A stretch of DNA of 48,254 bases from Nitrospira sp. (GTDB taxonomy: Bacteria; Nitrospirota; Nitrospiria; Nitrospirales; Nitrospiraceae), in NCBI GenBank assembly GCA_018242685.1, contig JAFEBM010000066.1:1-48254 (forward strand), written 5' to 3'. Positions 31,885-40,712 of this stretch are shown here, one piece after another. Numbering within the stretch: position 1 is the first letter of the stretch; each line of letters begins with the position of its first letter. A model generated the notes under the pieces. That model was not told the DNA's origin, searched no databases, and saw only the letters and a list, made by a program, of their open reading frames with translations. The position numbers and the translations under genes were made by a program.

Positions 31885-34323
31885 ATGCACGTACTGTTGA
31901 TCGAGGACAATGAAGATGACGCGGCCTTGGTCCGAGACGTCCTGTCACGGCAGGGCGGCGAGCCGGTCATCGTCGAGTGGGCGGACCGGCTGGATACGGG
32001 ATTGGCGCAACTGGCCCACGGCCCCTTCGACGCCATCCTGGCCGATCTGTCCCTTCCCGACAATCACGGCCTGGACATCGTGAGTACGTTGCGCCGGCAC
32101 AGGCGCGACGCTCCGGTGATCGTCCTGACGGGGCTGGACGACGCAGCCGTTGCCGAACAGGCACTTCGGCATGGAGCCCAGGATTATTGGGTCAAGTCGC
32201 GATTGAGCCCCGACGGCCTCACGCGCGCCATCCGGTATGCCATCGAGCGGCATCAGACCGAGCTGGCCCTCCACCGAAGCGAAGAACGCTTCCACCTGGC
32301 CTGTCGCGCCGCCAGGGACGCCATCTGGGATTGGGATATCGACGTGGACACATTGATCTGGAACGATACGTACCGGTCGGTCTTCGGGCATAGTCTCCCC
32401 GAAAAGGACAATCGAATGGCGACCTGGTCGGAACGTATCCATCCGGAAGAACGAGCCGGCGTTCTCGCCGGTCTCCACGCGACCATTCAATCATCGGACA
32501 CCATCTGGACCGCCGAATTCCGCTTTCTCCGGACCGACGGGACCTATGCGTATGCACTCAATCGCGGATACGTCGTGCGGAGCGACGACGGTGTTCCCCG
32601 TCGCATGATCGGCGCAATGATCGACATGAGCGAGCGCCGGCAATCGGACCGACAACGCGCCGCCCAGCTTGCCGTGACGATCGCGCTCGACGAGTCGGTC
32701 TCGCTCGGTGAGGCGATGCCGGCCCTGCTGCGCGTCATCGGCGAACTGAAAGATTGGGTGTTCGGATCGCTCTGGCTGGTCGACACTCACAAGAAAGTCT
32801 TGCGCGTCGATGCGACCTGGCATAGCCCATCGATCAATGCAGATGCATTGACGGCCGCCTACCGCACGGCCTGCCTACGCCTCGGCGTCGGACTCGCGGG
32901 GCAGACCTGGAAGGCGGCTATTCCGCTGATTCTGGCGGATGTTTCAGAGGATACGACCTTTCTCACAGCCTCTATGACGCAACAAGCCGGGTTGCGCGGA
33001 GCCTGCGCGTTTCCGATTCACCGGGGAGAAGACATCATGGGGGTGTTGGAGTTTTACACTCAAGACGTTCTGCGGGCGGACGACGAACAGCGCCAAATGC
33101 TGGCCGACCTGGGGGCAAAGATCAGCCAACTTCTCCATCGCAAAGATCTCGAGCGCCAGCTTCGCCAATCCCAAAAAATGGAAGCCTTGGGAACGATGGC
33201 CAGTGGGATCGCACACGACTTCAATAATTTGTTGACGGTCATCAATAGCTGGAGCGCGCTCGTGCTTGAGCATGTGTCCGTGGATGAGAAGTGGAAGCGC
33301 GGACTGACGCACATCAAAGAGGCGGGAGACAAGGCGGCCGGCTTGACGAGACAACTCTTGGCGTTCACACGCCAGCAAGTCGTGGAACAGCAGGTCGTGA
33401 GCCTGAATGAGCGGGTCATGAACATTGTCGAATTGATGCAACGGGTGATCGGCGAAGATATCCATCTCGCCGTGAACCTGGATTCACACCTCTGGCAGGT
33501 CAAGGGTGATGCCGGCCAGATCGAACAGGTCATCATGAACCTTGTGGTCAATGCCCGCGATGCCATGCCGCAAGGCGGCCGATTGGAGTTGACGACCGCA
33601 AATGTACGCGTCGAAGAGACGGACTCCGCCGGACAGGAGGAACTGCGCCCAGGCTCCTATGCCGTGCTGACGGTGCGGGATAGCGGCTGCGGGATGGATG
33701 AGGAAACCCTGGCTCATATTTTTGAGCCGTTCTTCACAACGAAAGAGCGAGGTAAAGGAACCGGGTTGGGATTGTCGACAGTGTACGGCATCATTAAGCA
33801 AAGCGACGGGTCTATTACGGTCAAGAGCGAGCTGGACGTCGGCACCACATTCACCATCTATTTTCCGCAGCTCGTCGCCAGACCGCCGGACCCGCCTCCC
33901 GAACCCGTCGCCTCCCCACTCTTGCGAGGCTCGGAGACCGTGCTGCTGGTCGAAGACGACGAAATGGTCCTCGTGCTCGCGCAGGTGGTATTGGAGGCTC
34001 AGCGCTATCGGGTACTGCCCGCGCGTAATGCCGAGCAAGCCATTGAACTTGTCCGGCATCATGCTCAGGAGATCGACGTGGTCCTGACCGATACGGTCAT
34101 GCCGGGTATGGGAGGCCCGGCTCTGGCCGAGCGGCTGCTACAGTTGCGGCCGGGGCTGCGTGTGATCGTGACCTCGGGCTATGCCGGGCGCGGACAGGAG
34201 TTCATCCAGTCGCTGGGATCACAAGCCGCATTCCTGCAGAAGCCCTATACGCCGGACATGCTGACGAAAAAGCTCCGCGAAGTCTTGGGTTCGAGCGGCG
34301 CACCGCGCCCCATGCAAGACTGA
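31885..34323 (+). CDS. Hybrid sensor kinase: REC-PAS-GAF-HisKA-HATPase-REC
   Basis: The 812-residue cytoplasmic protein starts with a receiver (residues 1-120; LLIEDNEDDAALV, Asp in AILADLSLPDNHG). A PAS domain follows (about 130-260; ERFHLACRAARDAIWDWDIDVDTLIWND), then a GAF domain (about 270-425). The HisKA domain has H444 in MASGIAHDFNNLLTVINSW, and the HATPase has NLVVNARDAMPQGG, RDSGCGMDEETLAHIFEPFFTTK and GTGLGLSTVYGI. A C-terminal receiver (about 685-805; LLVEDDEMVLVLA, VVLTDTVMPGMGG, FLQKPY) completes it. The HDFNN type of HisKA is typical of hybrid kinases. There is no DNA-binding domain in this gene or its two partners, so the outlet must be encoded elsewhere or be a protein interaction. 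Confidence 0.93.
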   Translation: MHVLLIEDNEDDAALVRDVLSRQGGEPVIVEWADRLDTGLAQLAHGPFDAILADLSLPDNHGLDIVSTLRRHRRDAPVIVLTGLDDAAVAEQALRHGAQDYWVKSRLSPDGLTRAIRYAIERHQTELALHRSEERFHLACRAARDAIWDWDIDVDTLIWNDTYRSVFGHSLPEKDNRMATWSERIHPEERAGVLAGLHATIQSSDTIWTAEFRFLRTDGTYAYALNRGYVVRSDDGVPRRMIGAMIDMSERRQSDRQRAAQLAVTIALDESVSLGEAMPALLRVIGELKDWVFGSLWLVDTHKKVLRVDATWHSPSINADALTAAYRTACLRLGVGLAGQTWKAAIPLILADVSEDTTFLTASMTQQAGLRGACAFPIHRGEDIMGVLEFYTQDVLRADDEQRQMLADLGAKISQLLHRKDLERQLRQSQKMEALGTMASGIAHDFNNLLTVINSWSALVLEHVSVDEKWKRGLTHIKEAGDKAAGLTRQLLAFTRQQVVEQQVVSLNERVMNIVELMQRVIGEDIHLAVNLDSHLWQVKGDAGQIEQVIMNLVVNARDAMPQGGRLELTTANVRVEETDSAGQEELRPGSYAVLTVRDSGCGMDEETLAHIFEPFFTTKERGKGTGLGLSTVYGIIKQSDGSITVKSELDVGTTFTIYFPQLVARPPDPPPEPVASPLLRGSETVLLVEDDEMVLVLAQVVLEAQRYRVLPARNAEQAIELVRHHAQEIDVVLTDTVMPGMGGPALAERLLQLRPGLRVIVTSGYAGRGQEFIQSLGSQAAFLQKPYTPDMLTKKLREVLGSSGAPRPMQD

Positions 34324-34767
34324 CGGCGGTCCGAACCTTGCCGCGATGGTCCTCTGAACTGCCTGAGAAAGATGCGGGCCAGCCTTCACGTTCGCCGTCT
34401 CTTCCGAGAGTATCAATTGCGCGCCGTATCGGTAGAGCAGCCCTTCCGTTCGTGAAGAAGTCTTACCAATCCGACGTTGCGTGCGATCCAGTGGCATCGT
34501 GAGCAGGGTCGGTTATGCTCTTATCCTAACCCCATTGTATCGCAGCATCACACAGTTCAAGACCAGCCCCCAACTGTCGCTGTGGAGTGTTGAAGTAAAG
34601 GTGTATCGGGATAGGCCGACCAGACGTGCAGTGTTTGCCGTGCTCCGGAGAGCTGAAAAAATTTCTTGCTATGTATGGATAAATCTTATGTTAGGATTCG
34701 CCTTGACGAAGAAACCCGTAGGCATGAATAGGCTGACCAGCCTATTCAATAGTTAGGGGAAATTCAA
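34324..34767. other. Intergenic stretch, mostly featureless
   Basis: A gap of 444 bases between the hybrid kinase and the exported propeller gene. Short frames on both strands look like chance. The right end is AT-rich and carries a perfect hairpin at 34,726-34,747, followed by TAGGGGAAATTCAA, the ribosome-binding region of the next gene. The promoter of that gene should be here but was not resolved. Confidence 0.4.
34726..34747 (+). promoter_or_regulatory. Perfect palindrome in the leader of the propeller gene
   Basis: GAATAGGCT and AGCCTATTC form a nine-base perfect stem with GACC between. It lies 20 bases upstream of the ATG at 34,768 and just before the ribosome-binding site. It could be an operator or an RNA hairpin affecting initiation. 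There is no T-run. Confidence 0.45.
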
Positions 34768-36237
34768 ATGATCCGACCACTCGTCCGAATTGCGGCCGCC
34801 GCGATGTGTGGCGCGATTGTGCAGGCTACGACTCCGGCGATTGGCGCCTGGGAACGTTTCCATAGCGACGCCGCCAATCGAGGGTTCGCCGATGTGGATA
34901 CGAAGCCGGCTGCAGGAGGCTCCCTCAGCGTTCCCGGCCTCGGCACGTTCGCGCTGGGCGCCGGTCCTGTGATCGCTCCCGATGGAAGCGTCTATCTCGG
35001 CACGCAGGAAGGAAAGCTTATCGCTCTGCATGCGGACGGCAAACCGTTCTGGAGCCGGGAGGTCAACCAGGGCGAGTCGATCGTCGCCTCGCCCGCCATC
35101 GGCGCAGACGGCAGGGTGTATGTGATCGGCGCTAAGTTGAAGATCACTAAAATAGGGACGATCAAAAAGACGGAGATCGCGTCGACCCTGTATGCGTTCA
35201 ACGCCACCGGCGCCCTGCTGGCGCGGACGCCCTTCCCCAAGCAGGGCCTGCGCGCCCCCACTATCGCGCCGCCTAACATCGTCAGTGTCGGCGGTCGCGA
35301 GATTGTTTTGGCACCCGCGCTCTACAGAAGTAAGAGGACGAAAACCGGCGTCGACGTGCGACTGATCGGCTTTTCAACCACCGGAGCCGTCGTACTCGAC
35401 GAGCTGGCGGCGCCGCAGCCGTCTGGCGTAGTAACCGGCGGCAGCGGTATTTCTTTATCCGACCTCCTGCAAGTTCCAATCTGCAAATCTATAGCAATAA
35501 ACCCTCCAAGTGTTATTTACTGCGGCCTCCTAGGTGGCTTTGATTTCAATCCGCAGCGCTTGCCTACTGCTCATCCCTTTCCTCCACCGTTTCCGGGGGT
35601 CGCTGTCTTCACTGGCTCTGGCGGCGGCGCCCCGCACGTCATCATCAGCGACCAGCGTGATACGATCGTGGACTTCACCGTCACGGGGTCTCAGCCGCGC
35701 CTCACCCAAGTGTTCCGAGACATCGATCAGCAGCGCACATTGCTGTCACCGCCGATGGTCCTGCCTGACGGCCACACGCTCGCCAGCACCGCCGGCGAGC
35801 AAATCGTCTTCGCCGGACCCAATGCGAACAAGCTGCCGCCGGTAAGCAGCCCGGGCTTCGTCTATGGGGCGCCGACGCTCACGGTTCGCGGCTTCGCCGT
35901 TGTTGTGGGTACGTCCGGGCCCGCAGTCTTGAACAACGGCAAAGTGGTGTCGCAAGCGTCGCTTCCGCCGTCCATTACGTCGGCTGCGGCGTCACGCACC
36001 CATGTCTTCGTTTCGACAACCGACGCGTTCATGACGCTCGACGCGGACGCGCAGCTGGAGTTGCAGAGGTTCGACTGGGTCGGGGGCGGGAAATCGCCGC
36101 CGGCAATCGGACCCGACGGCCGCGTCTATGCGATCGCCTCCGATATCCTGTTCATCTTTCCGCCGCCGCTCAAGGTCTCCAAGCCGCAACCGCTCACGCC
36201 TGGCACTGTTCTGCCCAAAGACCCCGGCGGACAATAA
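34768..36237 (+). CDS. Exported PQQ-like beta-propeller protein
   Basis: The 489-residue protein has a signal peptide (MIRPLVRIAAAAMCGAIVQATTPAIGA). Propeller repeats follow: GPVIAPDGSVYLGTQEGKLIALHADGKPFWSREV, SPAIGADGRVYVIGAKL, PPMVLPDGHTLASTAGEQIVFAGP and PPAIGPDGRVYAIASDILFIFPPP. These GxxxxPAIGxDGxVYxGxxDGxLxAL patterns are typical of PQQ-binding-like repeats, but no quinoprotein dehydrogenase active-site segment is seen. A good site (AGGGGAAATTCAA) precedes the ATG. Part of the middle (about 225-290) is unlike the propeller pattern. It is probably a periplasmic or secreted binding protein of unknown ligand. Confidence 0.8.
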   Translation: MIRPLVRIAAAAMCGAIVQATTPAIGAWERFHSDAANRGFADVDTKPAAGGSLSVPGLGTFALGAGPVIAPDGSVYLGTQEGKLIALHADGKPFWSREVNQGESIVASPAIGADGRVYVIGAKLKITKIGTIKKTEIASTLYAFNATGALLARTPFPKQGLRAPTIAPPNIVSVGGREIVLAPALYRSKRTKTGVDVRLIGFSTTGAVVLDELAAPQPSGVVTGGSGISLSDLLQVPICKSIAINPPSVIYCGLLGGFDFNPQRLPTAHPFPPPFPGVAVFTGSGGGAPHVIISDQRDTIVDFTVTGSQPRLTQVFRDIDQQRTLLSPPMVLPDGHTLASTAGEQIVFAGPNANKLPPVSSPGFVYGAPTLTVRGFAVVVGTSGPAVLNNGKVVSQASLPPSITSAAASRTHVFVSTTDAFMTLDADAQLELQRFDWVGGGKSPPAIGPDGRVYAIASDILFIFPPPLKVSKPQPLTPGTVLPKDPGGQ

Positions 36238-36362
36238 GCGCCGTTACATGCGTCGTCGGCCGCATCGCTCCCCGATTTCGGGGCTGCGTCCTTTTCAGAA
36301 TTCCTCCGTCTATAGAGATGAGTGCGGAATAATCCGCTGCTCTCTAACAAGGAGGTTCCTCC

Positions 36363-36806
36363 ATGCGTCCCCATATTTCGCTCGATGTCCGCGATGTATT
36401 CAGATCGGTGGCGTTCTATGAAAAGGTCTTTGGTGTGTCGCCGCAAAAACAGGTGGCGGACTATGCCAAATTTGACTTGAAGACCCCGGCGTTGAACTTC
36501 TCGCTGGTTTCATCCACCGGGGAGGTGAGTGCCGTGGATCATTTGGGAATTGAGGTCGAGACGGTCGAGGACATTGCGGAGTGGAAGGCCCGTTTACAAC
36601 GGGAAGGCATACTGGAAAGAGTGGAGGATAACATCGCCTGTTGTTTTGCCAGACAGGATAAACTCTGGTTTACCGATCCGGACGGCAACGCCTGGGAGAT
36701 CTTTACGGTCCATGAGCAATTGGAGGTCACAGGACGACTGAGTCAAACAGGCTGCTGCGTGCCGAAGAAGGCAGGTGCACATGAGCCGGCGACTTGCGGA
36801 ACATAA
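36363..36806 (+). CDS. arsI: ArsI/CadI-family VOC metalloenzyme (probable organoarsenical lyase)
   Basis: The 147-residue vicinal-oxygen-chelate protein begins MRPHISLDVRDVFRSVAFYEKVFGVSPQKQVADYAKFDL and contains NFSLVS, VDHLGIEVE, NIACCFARQDKLWFTDPDGNAWEIFTV. H4, H60 and E112 are the expected iron ligands, and the vicinal cysteines C93-C94 match the thiol pair that binds trivalent arsenic in ArsI. ArsI cleaves the C-As bond of trivalent organoarsenicals. The C-terminal tail has another CC pair and a cysteine (QTGCCVPKKAGAHEPATCGT), perhaps for metal. A CAAGGAGGTTCCTCC region gives a strong ribosome-binding site. A SigZ-like factor gene follows after 43 bases. Cadmium-related function (CadI) cannot be excluded. 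Confidence 0.85.
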   Translation: MRPHISLDVRDVFRSVAFYEKVFGVSPQKQVADYAKFDLKTPALNFSLVSSTGEVSAVDHLGIEVETVEDIAEWKARLQREGILERVEDNIACCFARQDKLWFTDPDGNAWEIFTVHEQLEVTGRLSQTGCCVPKKAGAHEPATCGT

Positions 36807-36849
36807 GCCGGAGCAGTACCGTATGGATGCGGACAGTGGAAAGGCCATC

Positions 36850-37479
36850 ATGACGAAGACGACGACGGATGAGCTCTGGCGAGTCATGCATGATGGTCTT
36901 CGCGCCTTCATCGCCAGACGTGTGAACGATCAGGGACAGATCGACGATATTCTGCAAGAGGTGTTTGTGCGGGTCCATCGACAGCTGAACATGGTGCGCG
37001 ACCCACATCGGACCGCCTCATGGATCTACCAAGTCACGCGTCATGCGATCATCGATCATTACCGGAAGACAGAAAGGCAACGAGAGATTCCATCGGGACT
37101 GAGCTCTGAGCTTGAAGTGATTGATGAAGGTGCAAAGATCTCGGACATGACTTATCACGGCAATGATGTTGAGCTTCGCGCAGAACTCGCCGGTTGCCTT
37201 CGCCCGATGATCGAGCGATTGTCACAAGACTATCGACATGCGATTACTCTTGTGGAGATTGAGGGATTGACGCAACAAGCGGCGTCCAAACAGATGGGCA
37301 TTTCACTATCCGGCATGAAATCCAGGATCCAGCGAGGGCGAGCGCGGCTCAAACAGATGCTCAATGGCTGCTGTGTGATCGAACTGGATCGCCGGAAAGG
37401 CGTCGTCGAGTACCGTTCGCGCAGAGCCGAGTGTGATCCCTGCGCATCTGACAAGAACACACCAGAAACGGATCTCTGA
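36850..37479 (+). CDS. SigZ-like ECF RNA polymerase sigma factor
   Basis: From the ATG at 36,850 (site GGAAAGG) the product has 209 residues; an in-frame ATG at 36,775 would overlap arsI. Region 2 is DELWRVMHDGLRAFIARRVNDQGQIDDILQEVFVRVHRQLNMVRDPHRTASWIYQVTRHAIIDHYRK. Region 4 is LSQDYRHAITLVEIEGLTQQAASKQMGISLSGMKSRIQRGRARLKQML. A cysteine-containing tail follows (NGCCVIELDRRKGVVEYRSRRAECDPC), as in SigZ proteins. The CC and CxxC thiols might sense metal or redox state. No anti-sigma gene is adjacent. The pairing with arsI suggests control by arsenic or another thiophilic stress. Confidence 0.87.
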   Translation: MTKTTTDELWRVMHDGLRAFIARRVNDQGQIDDILQEVFVRVHRQLNMVRDPHRTASWIYQVTRHAIIDHYRKTERQREIPSGLSSELEVIDEGAKISDMTYHGNDVELRAELAGCLRPMIERLSQDYRHAITLVEIEGLTQQAASKQMGISLSGMKSRIQRGRARLKQMLNGCCVIELDRRKGVVEYRSRRAECDPCASDKNTPETDL

Positions 37480-37489
37480 GCGTCTATGA

Positions 37490-37521
37490 GTTGGGTACCC
37501 TCTCTGCAGAGGGTACCCAAC
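37490..37521. terminator. Strong hairpin between convergent genes
   Basis: GTTGGGTACCCTCT and AGAGGGTACCCAAC form a perfect 14-base stem with a CTGC loop. It lies 10 bases after the sigma factor stop and 14 bases beyond the stop of the convergent peroxidase gene, the position of a bidirectional terminator. No long T-run follows on either strand, so it may instead stabilise the mRNA 3' ends. Confidence 0.6.
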
Positions 37522-37535
37522 GAGATAGGCAGGGT

Positions 37536-39158
37536 CTAGTTTAAAGGGTGAACGACACCGGCGAAATTCAGCAAATCGGTGATCTCGAACTCGCCGGATT
37601 TTGCGGAAGGCAAGGTCGGCTTCCAGTTCTTATCGACAGTCAGATAGGAGTCCTTATCGGCTTTGAGTAAGCCGATGAACACTTCTCCTACGATACGGCC
37701 TCCAACCGGTCCCAATCGCAGACCATTTTCGAAAGCCTCCGCCTCTTTCAGAATGTAGTACCAGAGCGGAGTGCTCCGGTCCATGCCGAAGGGGGCAAGT
37801 TTCGCAAGTTGTACCGGAGTCAAAACCTGATCTCCCATCACCCGTGCAATCGCTTGTCCCGACGGAATGCCAAAGTTCACATAGCGCATGAGATTGCGGG
37901 AGGCCAGAGACTGGATTCCATCTGAAGGCATCCCGGGTGCCGGACCACGCGACCCGAGGAGATGCATGAGCGGACTCGACAGTTTGGTATCGATCCGTTT
38001 GTTGGGCTTGAAGTTTTCGTCGAACTTGAAGAAGGTCTGCCAGTCGATGTACCGACGCGGGGCCCGCTTGCCGCCGCGCATGTCGTTGGGATCGGAATCA
38101 TTCGGATCGATCGAATCATCGAAGATAAACATAAAGACCTGAGACGCAGCATCGGCTCCGAAATTCAAGCGATAACTGGGGCGAACTTGCGAATGGCCGA
38201 ATCGATACGCACCCACTGCGAACTCCACTGGGATCAAGGACTCTCGTCTCGAACTGTGGAACAGCGAATCGTGAGTTCGGTCGTGGACTCTGTAGAAACG
38301 CGGCCCGTTCCGCAAGATCTCAGTCACCCGATCTTGCCCGATCGTCAACGGCAAGAATTCGTTGACGATGATCCATTGGTAGTGCCATTGCACCCGACGA
38401 CGCGCTTCTTTGAAAATGTCCCTAGCCGGACGCTGCGCATGCGCCGGATCGGAGCGCAACCGATCGACCACGGCATTGTGAAACTTCAGCATCGCCAGGT
38501 GAAACTGGCTGATGACGAGGTTTTCATCGTTCCGGCCGTCCGCGATGATCGCATTGTTGTTCGGATCGCGCGGGAGATCGTATCGTACCGCGCCTTTTCG
38601 GGACACTTGTTCCGAACCGGGAATGGCTTCGACGCGGAATTTGATATCGCCGGAACTTGTCTCATACAGTTCGGGGGACCGCTCGGGACCGTCACCATAG
38701 ACACTATCCAGGTCGAATTCGGCGGTGCGAAAATTCGTCGTCCGCCGGGGATGGGTTTGTTCGAGCAGCGGCGCTTTCAAGGCCAGTGTGAGGTCGTGAT
38801 CCAGGAACTGACCGAAGAACGTGAACCCAGCCGTCATATTCGGATTATCGGGATTATTCGGGCCAGGATTCACAATCGACTCTTTCGGATCCATGAGGAG
38901 ATCAGAGGCGTCGATGACTCCACCTTTGACGCCGAGCTTTTTCACCTGCTCCCGCGCTTCATCGGTCGGTGGAGCATAGGGTGGAAGGCCTGGAAACATG
39001 CGGCTGAACACATCGTCTGGAAATCGTGGGTGGTGAGGTTTGGTCACATGCAGGTTGTTCCTTTGCGACAGATCTTCAGCCGCGAGTACCTGCTCGACAG
39101 TGCCGGATAACAGGCCGGCAAGACCAAACATAGCAACACACGTCGCTCGAACGCGCAT
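37536..39158 (-). CDS. Exported animal-type haem peroxidase
   Basis: With the ATG at 39,158 (AGGAGG seven bases upstream) the protein is 540 residues, with a signal peptide (MRVRATCVAMFGLAGLLSGTVEQVLAA). It belongs to the peroxidase-cyclooxygenase superfamily. The distal histidine H121 is in FTFFGQFLDHDLTL, and the proximal histidine H322 is in EFAVGAYRFGHSQVRPSY. Other typical blocks are NFRTAEFDLDSVYGDGP, NENLVISQFHLAMLKFHNAVVD and RRRVQWHYQWIIVNEFLP. A calcium-binding-like segment is present. Bacterial members are secreted or periplasmic and may oxidise halides or phenolics. It stands alone, facing the sigma factor gene. Confidence 0.9.
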   Translation of the reverse strand: MRVRATCVAMFGLAGLLSGTVEQVLAAEDLSQRNNLHVTKPHHPRFPDDVFSRMFPGLPPYAPPTDEAREQVKKLGVKGGVIDASDLLMDPKESIVNPGPNNPDNPNMTAGFTFFGQFLDHDLTLALKAPLLEQTHPRRTTNFRTAEFDLDSVYGDGPERSPELYETSSGDIKFRVEAIPGSEQVSRKGAVRYDLPRDPNNNAIIADGRNDENLVISQFHLAMLKFHNAVVDRLRSDPAHAQRPARDIFKEARRRVQWHYQWIIVNEFLPLTIGQDRVTEILRNGPRFYRVHDRTHDSLFHSSRRESLIPVEFAVGAYRFGHSQVRPSYRLNFGADAASQVFMFIFDDSIDPNDSDPNDMRGGKRAPRRYIDWQTFFKFDENFKPNKRIDTKLSSPLMHLLGSRGPAPGMPSDGIQSLASRNLMRYVNFGIPSGQAIARVMGDQVLTPVQLAKLAPFGMDRSTPLWYYILKEAEAFENGLRLGPVGGRIVGEVFIGLLKADKDSYLTVDKNWKPTLPSAKSGEFEITDLLNFAGVVHPLN

Positions 39159-39434
39159 TAGCATTCCTCCTCTGAAGACCTGCGTCACGTCAACAGGTCG
39201 GTCTCATGAATTAAATAGGTATACGACTTACTGCGATGGCCATCGCTTTTTCGACGGTCGTGCACTGGCAAGAAACGGACCATCAGCGACATATGGAAAT
39301 TGTGCGAGATATGCACAAATACAGCGCTCGTTTTAGAATAGGCTGTACAAATGTAGTTGTAGTCCTAGTTGTGGCCATACAATTATGGACCATCGTCAGG
39401 CTCGAACTTCTTGTAGTAGGACGGTAGCGTTCTG

Positions 39435-40673
39435 ATGACAACGGTGGTGGTTATCGGTGGTGGACCGGCCGGACTCATGGCGGCGGAAGCTGCAGTGACT
39501 GCGGGCGCCGCAGTCGAATTGTACGACGCCATGCCGTCGGTAGGCAGAAAGTTCCTGTTGGCGGGGAAAGGCGGACTGAATCTCTCTCATTCGGAGCCGA
39601 TGGAGCCTTTCCTTTCGCACTACAGTACTGGCCGAGCGTTTATCGAACCAGCGATCAGGGCATTCCCCCCTGCGACTCTGCGGGTTTGGGCTCACGAGCT
39701 CGGTGTGGAAACGTTCATCGGTACGTCCGGACGGATCTTTCCAGTTGATCTGAAGGCTGCGCCGCTCCTGCGCGCGTGGCTGCGCCGGTTGCGAAAAGCC
39801 AACGTACAGTTCCATGTCAGACATCGATGGTGCGGCTGGGATCAAGAAGGATCGCTGCTTTTTACCACTCCACATGGGCCGGTGCATGTTAAAGCCGACG
39901 CTGTGGTGCTGGCATTGGGCGGAGGTAGCTGGCCTCATTTCGGTTCAGATGGCGCATGGGTTCCGATTCTGAGTGAGCGAAAGATACCTATCGCTCCGCT
40001 GAAGCCAGCCAATTGTGGATTTGACGTCCGATGGAGCGAGCATTTTCGGACGAAGTTCGCCGGACATCCAGTGAAGACGGTTCACGTCATGGTGAAGACC
40101 GTCGACGGTACCGTGATTGGTCACATGGGTGAGTTCGTCACCACGGCAAACGGCGTGGAGGGCGGCGTCATCTATATGGTCTCGGCCGCCGCACGTGATG
40201 TGATCGCAACCGAGGGCACGGCGGCGGTGTTTCTCGATCTCGTACCTGATCGACCACTGAAGCGACTTACACAAGACCTTTCGAAGCCTCGTGGGAAACG
40301 TACGGTTACGACGCATCTGAAACGATGTGCCGGTATTACCGGAGTCAAGGCAGGTCTCCTCCACGAGGTGGTATCGAAAGAAATGTTGACCGATCCTGTT
40401 CGACTAGCTGCCGCCATCAAATCTCTCTCCCTCACACTCGTCGCACCTCGCCCGCTGGAAGAAGCCATCAGCACAGCCGGCGGCGTCTCATGTGACGCGC
40501 TCGATGACCGCTTGATGCTTCGTTCAGCCCCTGGGGTATTTTGCGCCGGAGAAATGCTGGACTGGGAGGCGCCGACCGGAGGATATCTTTTGACGGCATG
40601 TTTGGCGACGGGACGTCTTGCCGGCACTACAGCCGCCGAGTGGGCCGACGAACATCGCTCGCATCGTGTGTGA
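39435..40673 (+). CDS. YhiN/HI0933-family FAD-dependent flavoprotein
   Basis: The 412-residue protein opens with the dinucleotide-binding motif VVVIGGGPAGLMAAEAAVTAGAAVELYD. The HI0933/TIGR03862 markers follow: SVGRKFLLAGKGGLNLSHSE, ELGVETFIGTSGRIFPVDLKAAPLLRAWLRRL, and ALGGGSWPHFGSDGAWVPIL. The C-terminal FAD contact is FCAGEMLDWEAPTGGYLLTACLATGRLAG. These proteins are soluble flavoproteins of unknown substrate. A second nucleotide-binding domain is not evident. The gene is not clearly part of an operon. Confidence 0.9.
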   Translation: MTTVVVIGGGPAGLMAAEAAVTAGAAVELYDAMPSVGRKFLLAGKGGLNLSHSEPMEPFLSHYSTGRAFIEPAIRAFPPATLRVWAHELGVETFIGTSGRIFPVDLKAAPLLRAWLRRLRKANVQFHVRHRWCGWDQEGSLLFTTPHGPVHVKADAVVLALGGGSWPHFGSDGAWVPILSERKIPIAPLKPANCGFDVRWSEHFRTKFAGHPVKTVHVMVKTVDGTVIGHMGEFVTTANGVEGGVIYMVSAAARDVIATEGTAAVFLDLVPDRPLKRLTQDLSKPRGKRTVTTHLKRCAGITGVKAGLLHEVVSKEMLTDPVRLAAAIKSLSLTLVAPRPLEEAISTAGGVSCDALDDRLMLRSAPGVFCAGEMLDWEAPTGGYLLTACLATGRLAGTTAAEWADEHRSHRV

Positions 40674-40712
40674 GAAGTATGGCTCTCGTTCGATCAGGCG
40701 CGAAGAACCAGC

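Noticed and set aside
34481..34756. Plus-strand 91-codon frame before the propeller gene
   Set aside because: It runs through the palindrome and leader of the real gene and lacks a ribosome-binding site or family features.
39236..39427. Plus-strand 63-codon frame with a hydrophobic C-terminus
   Set aside because: The hydrophobic run comes from a simple GTAGTTGTAGT-like sequence, and no ribosome-binding site is visible. A small membrane protein cannot be excluded.
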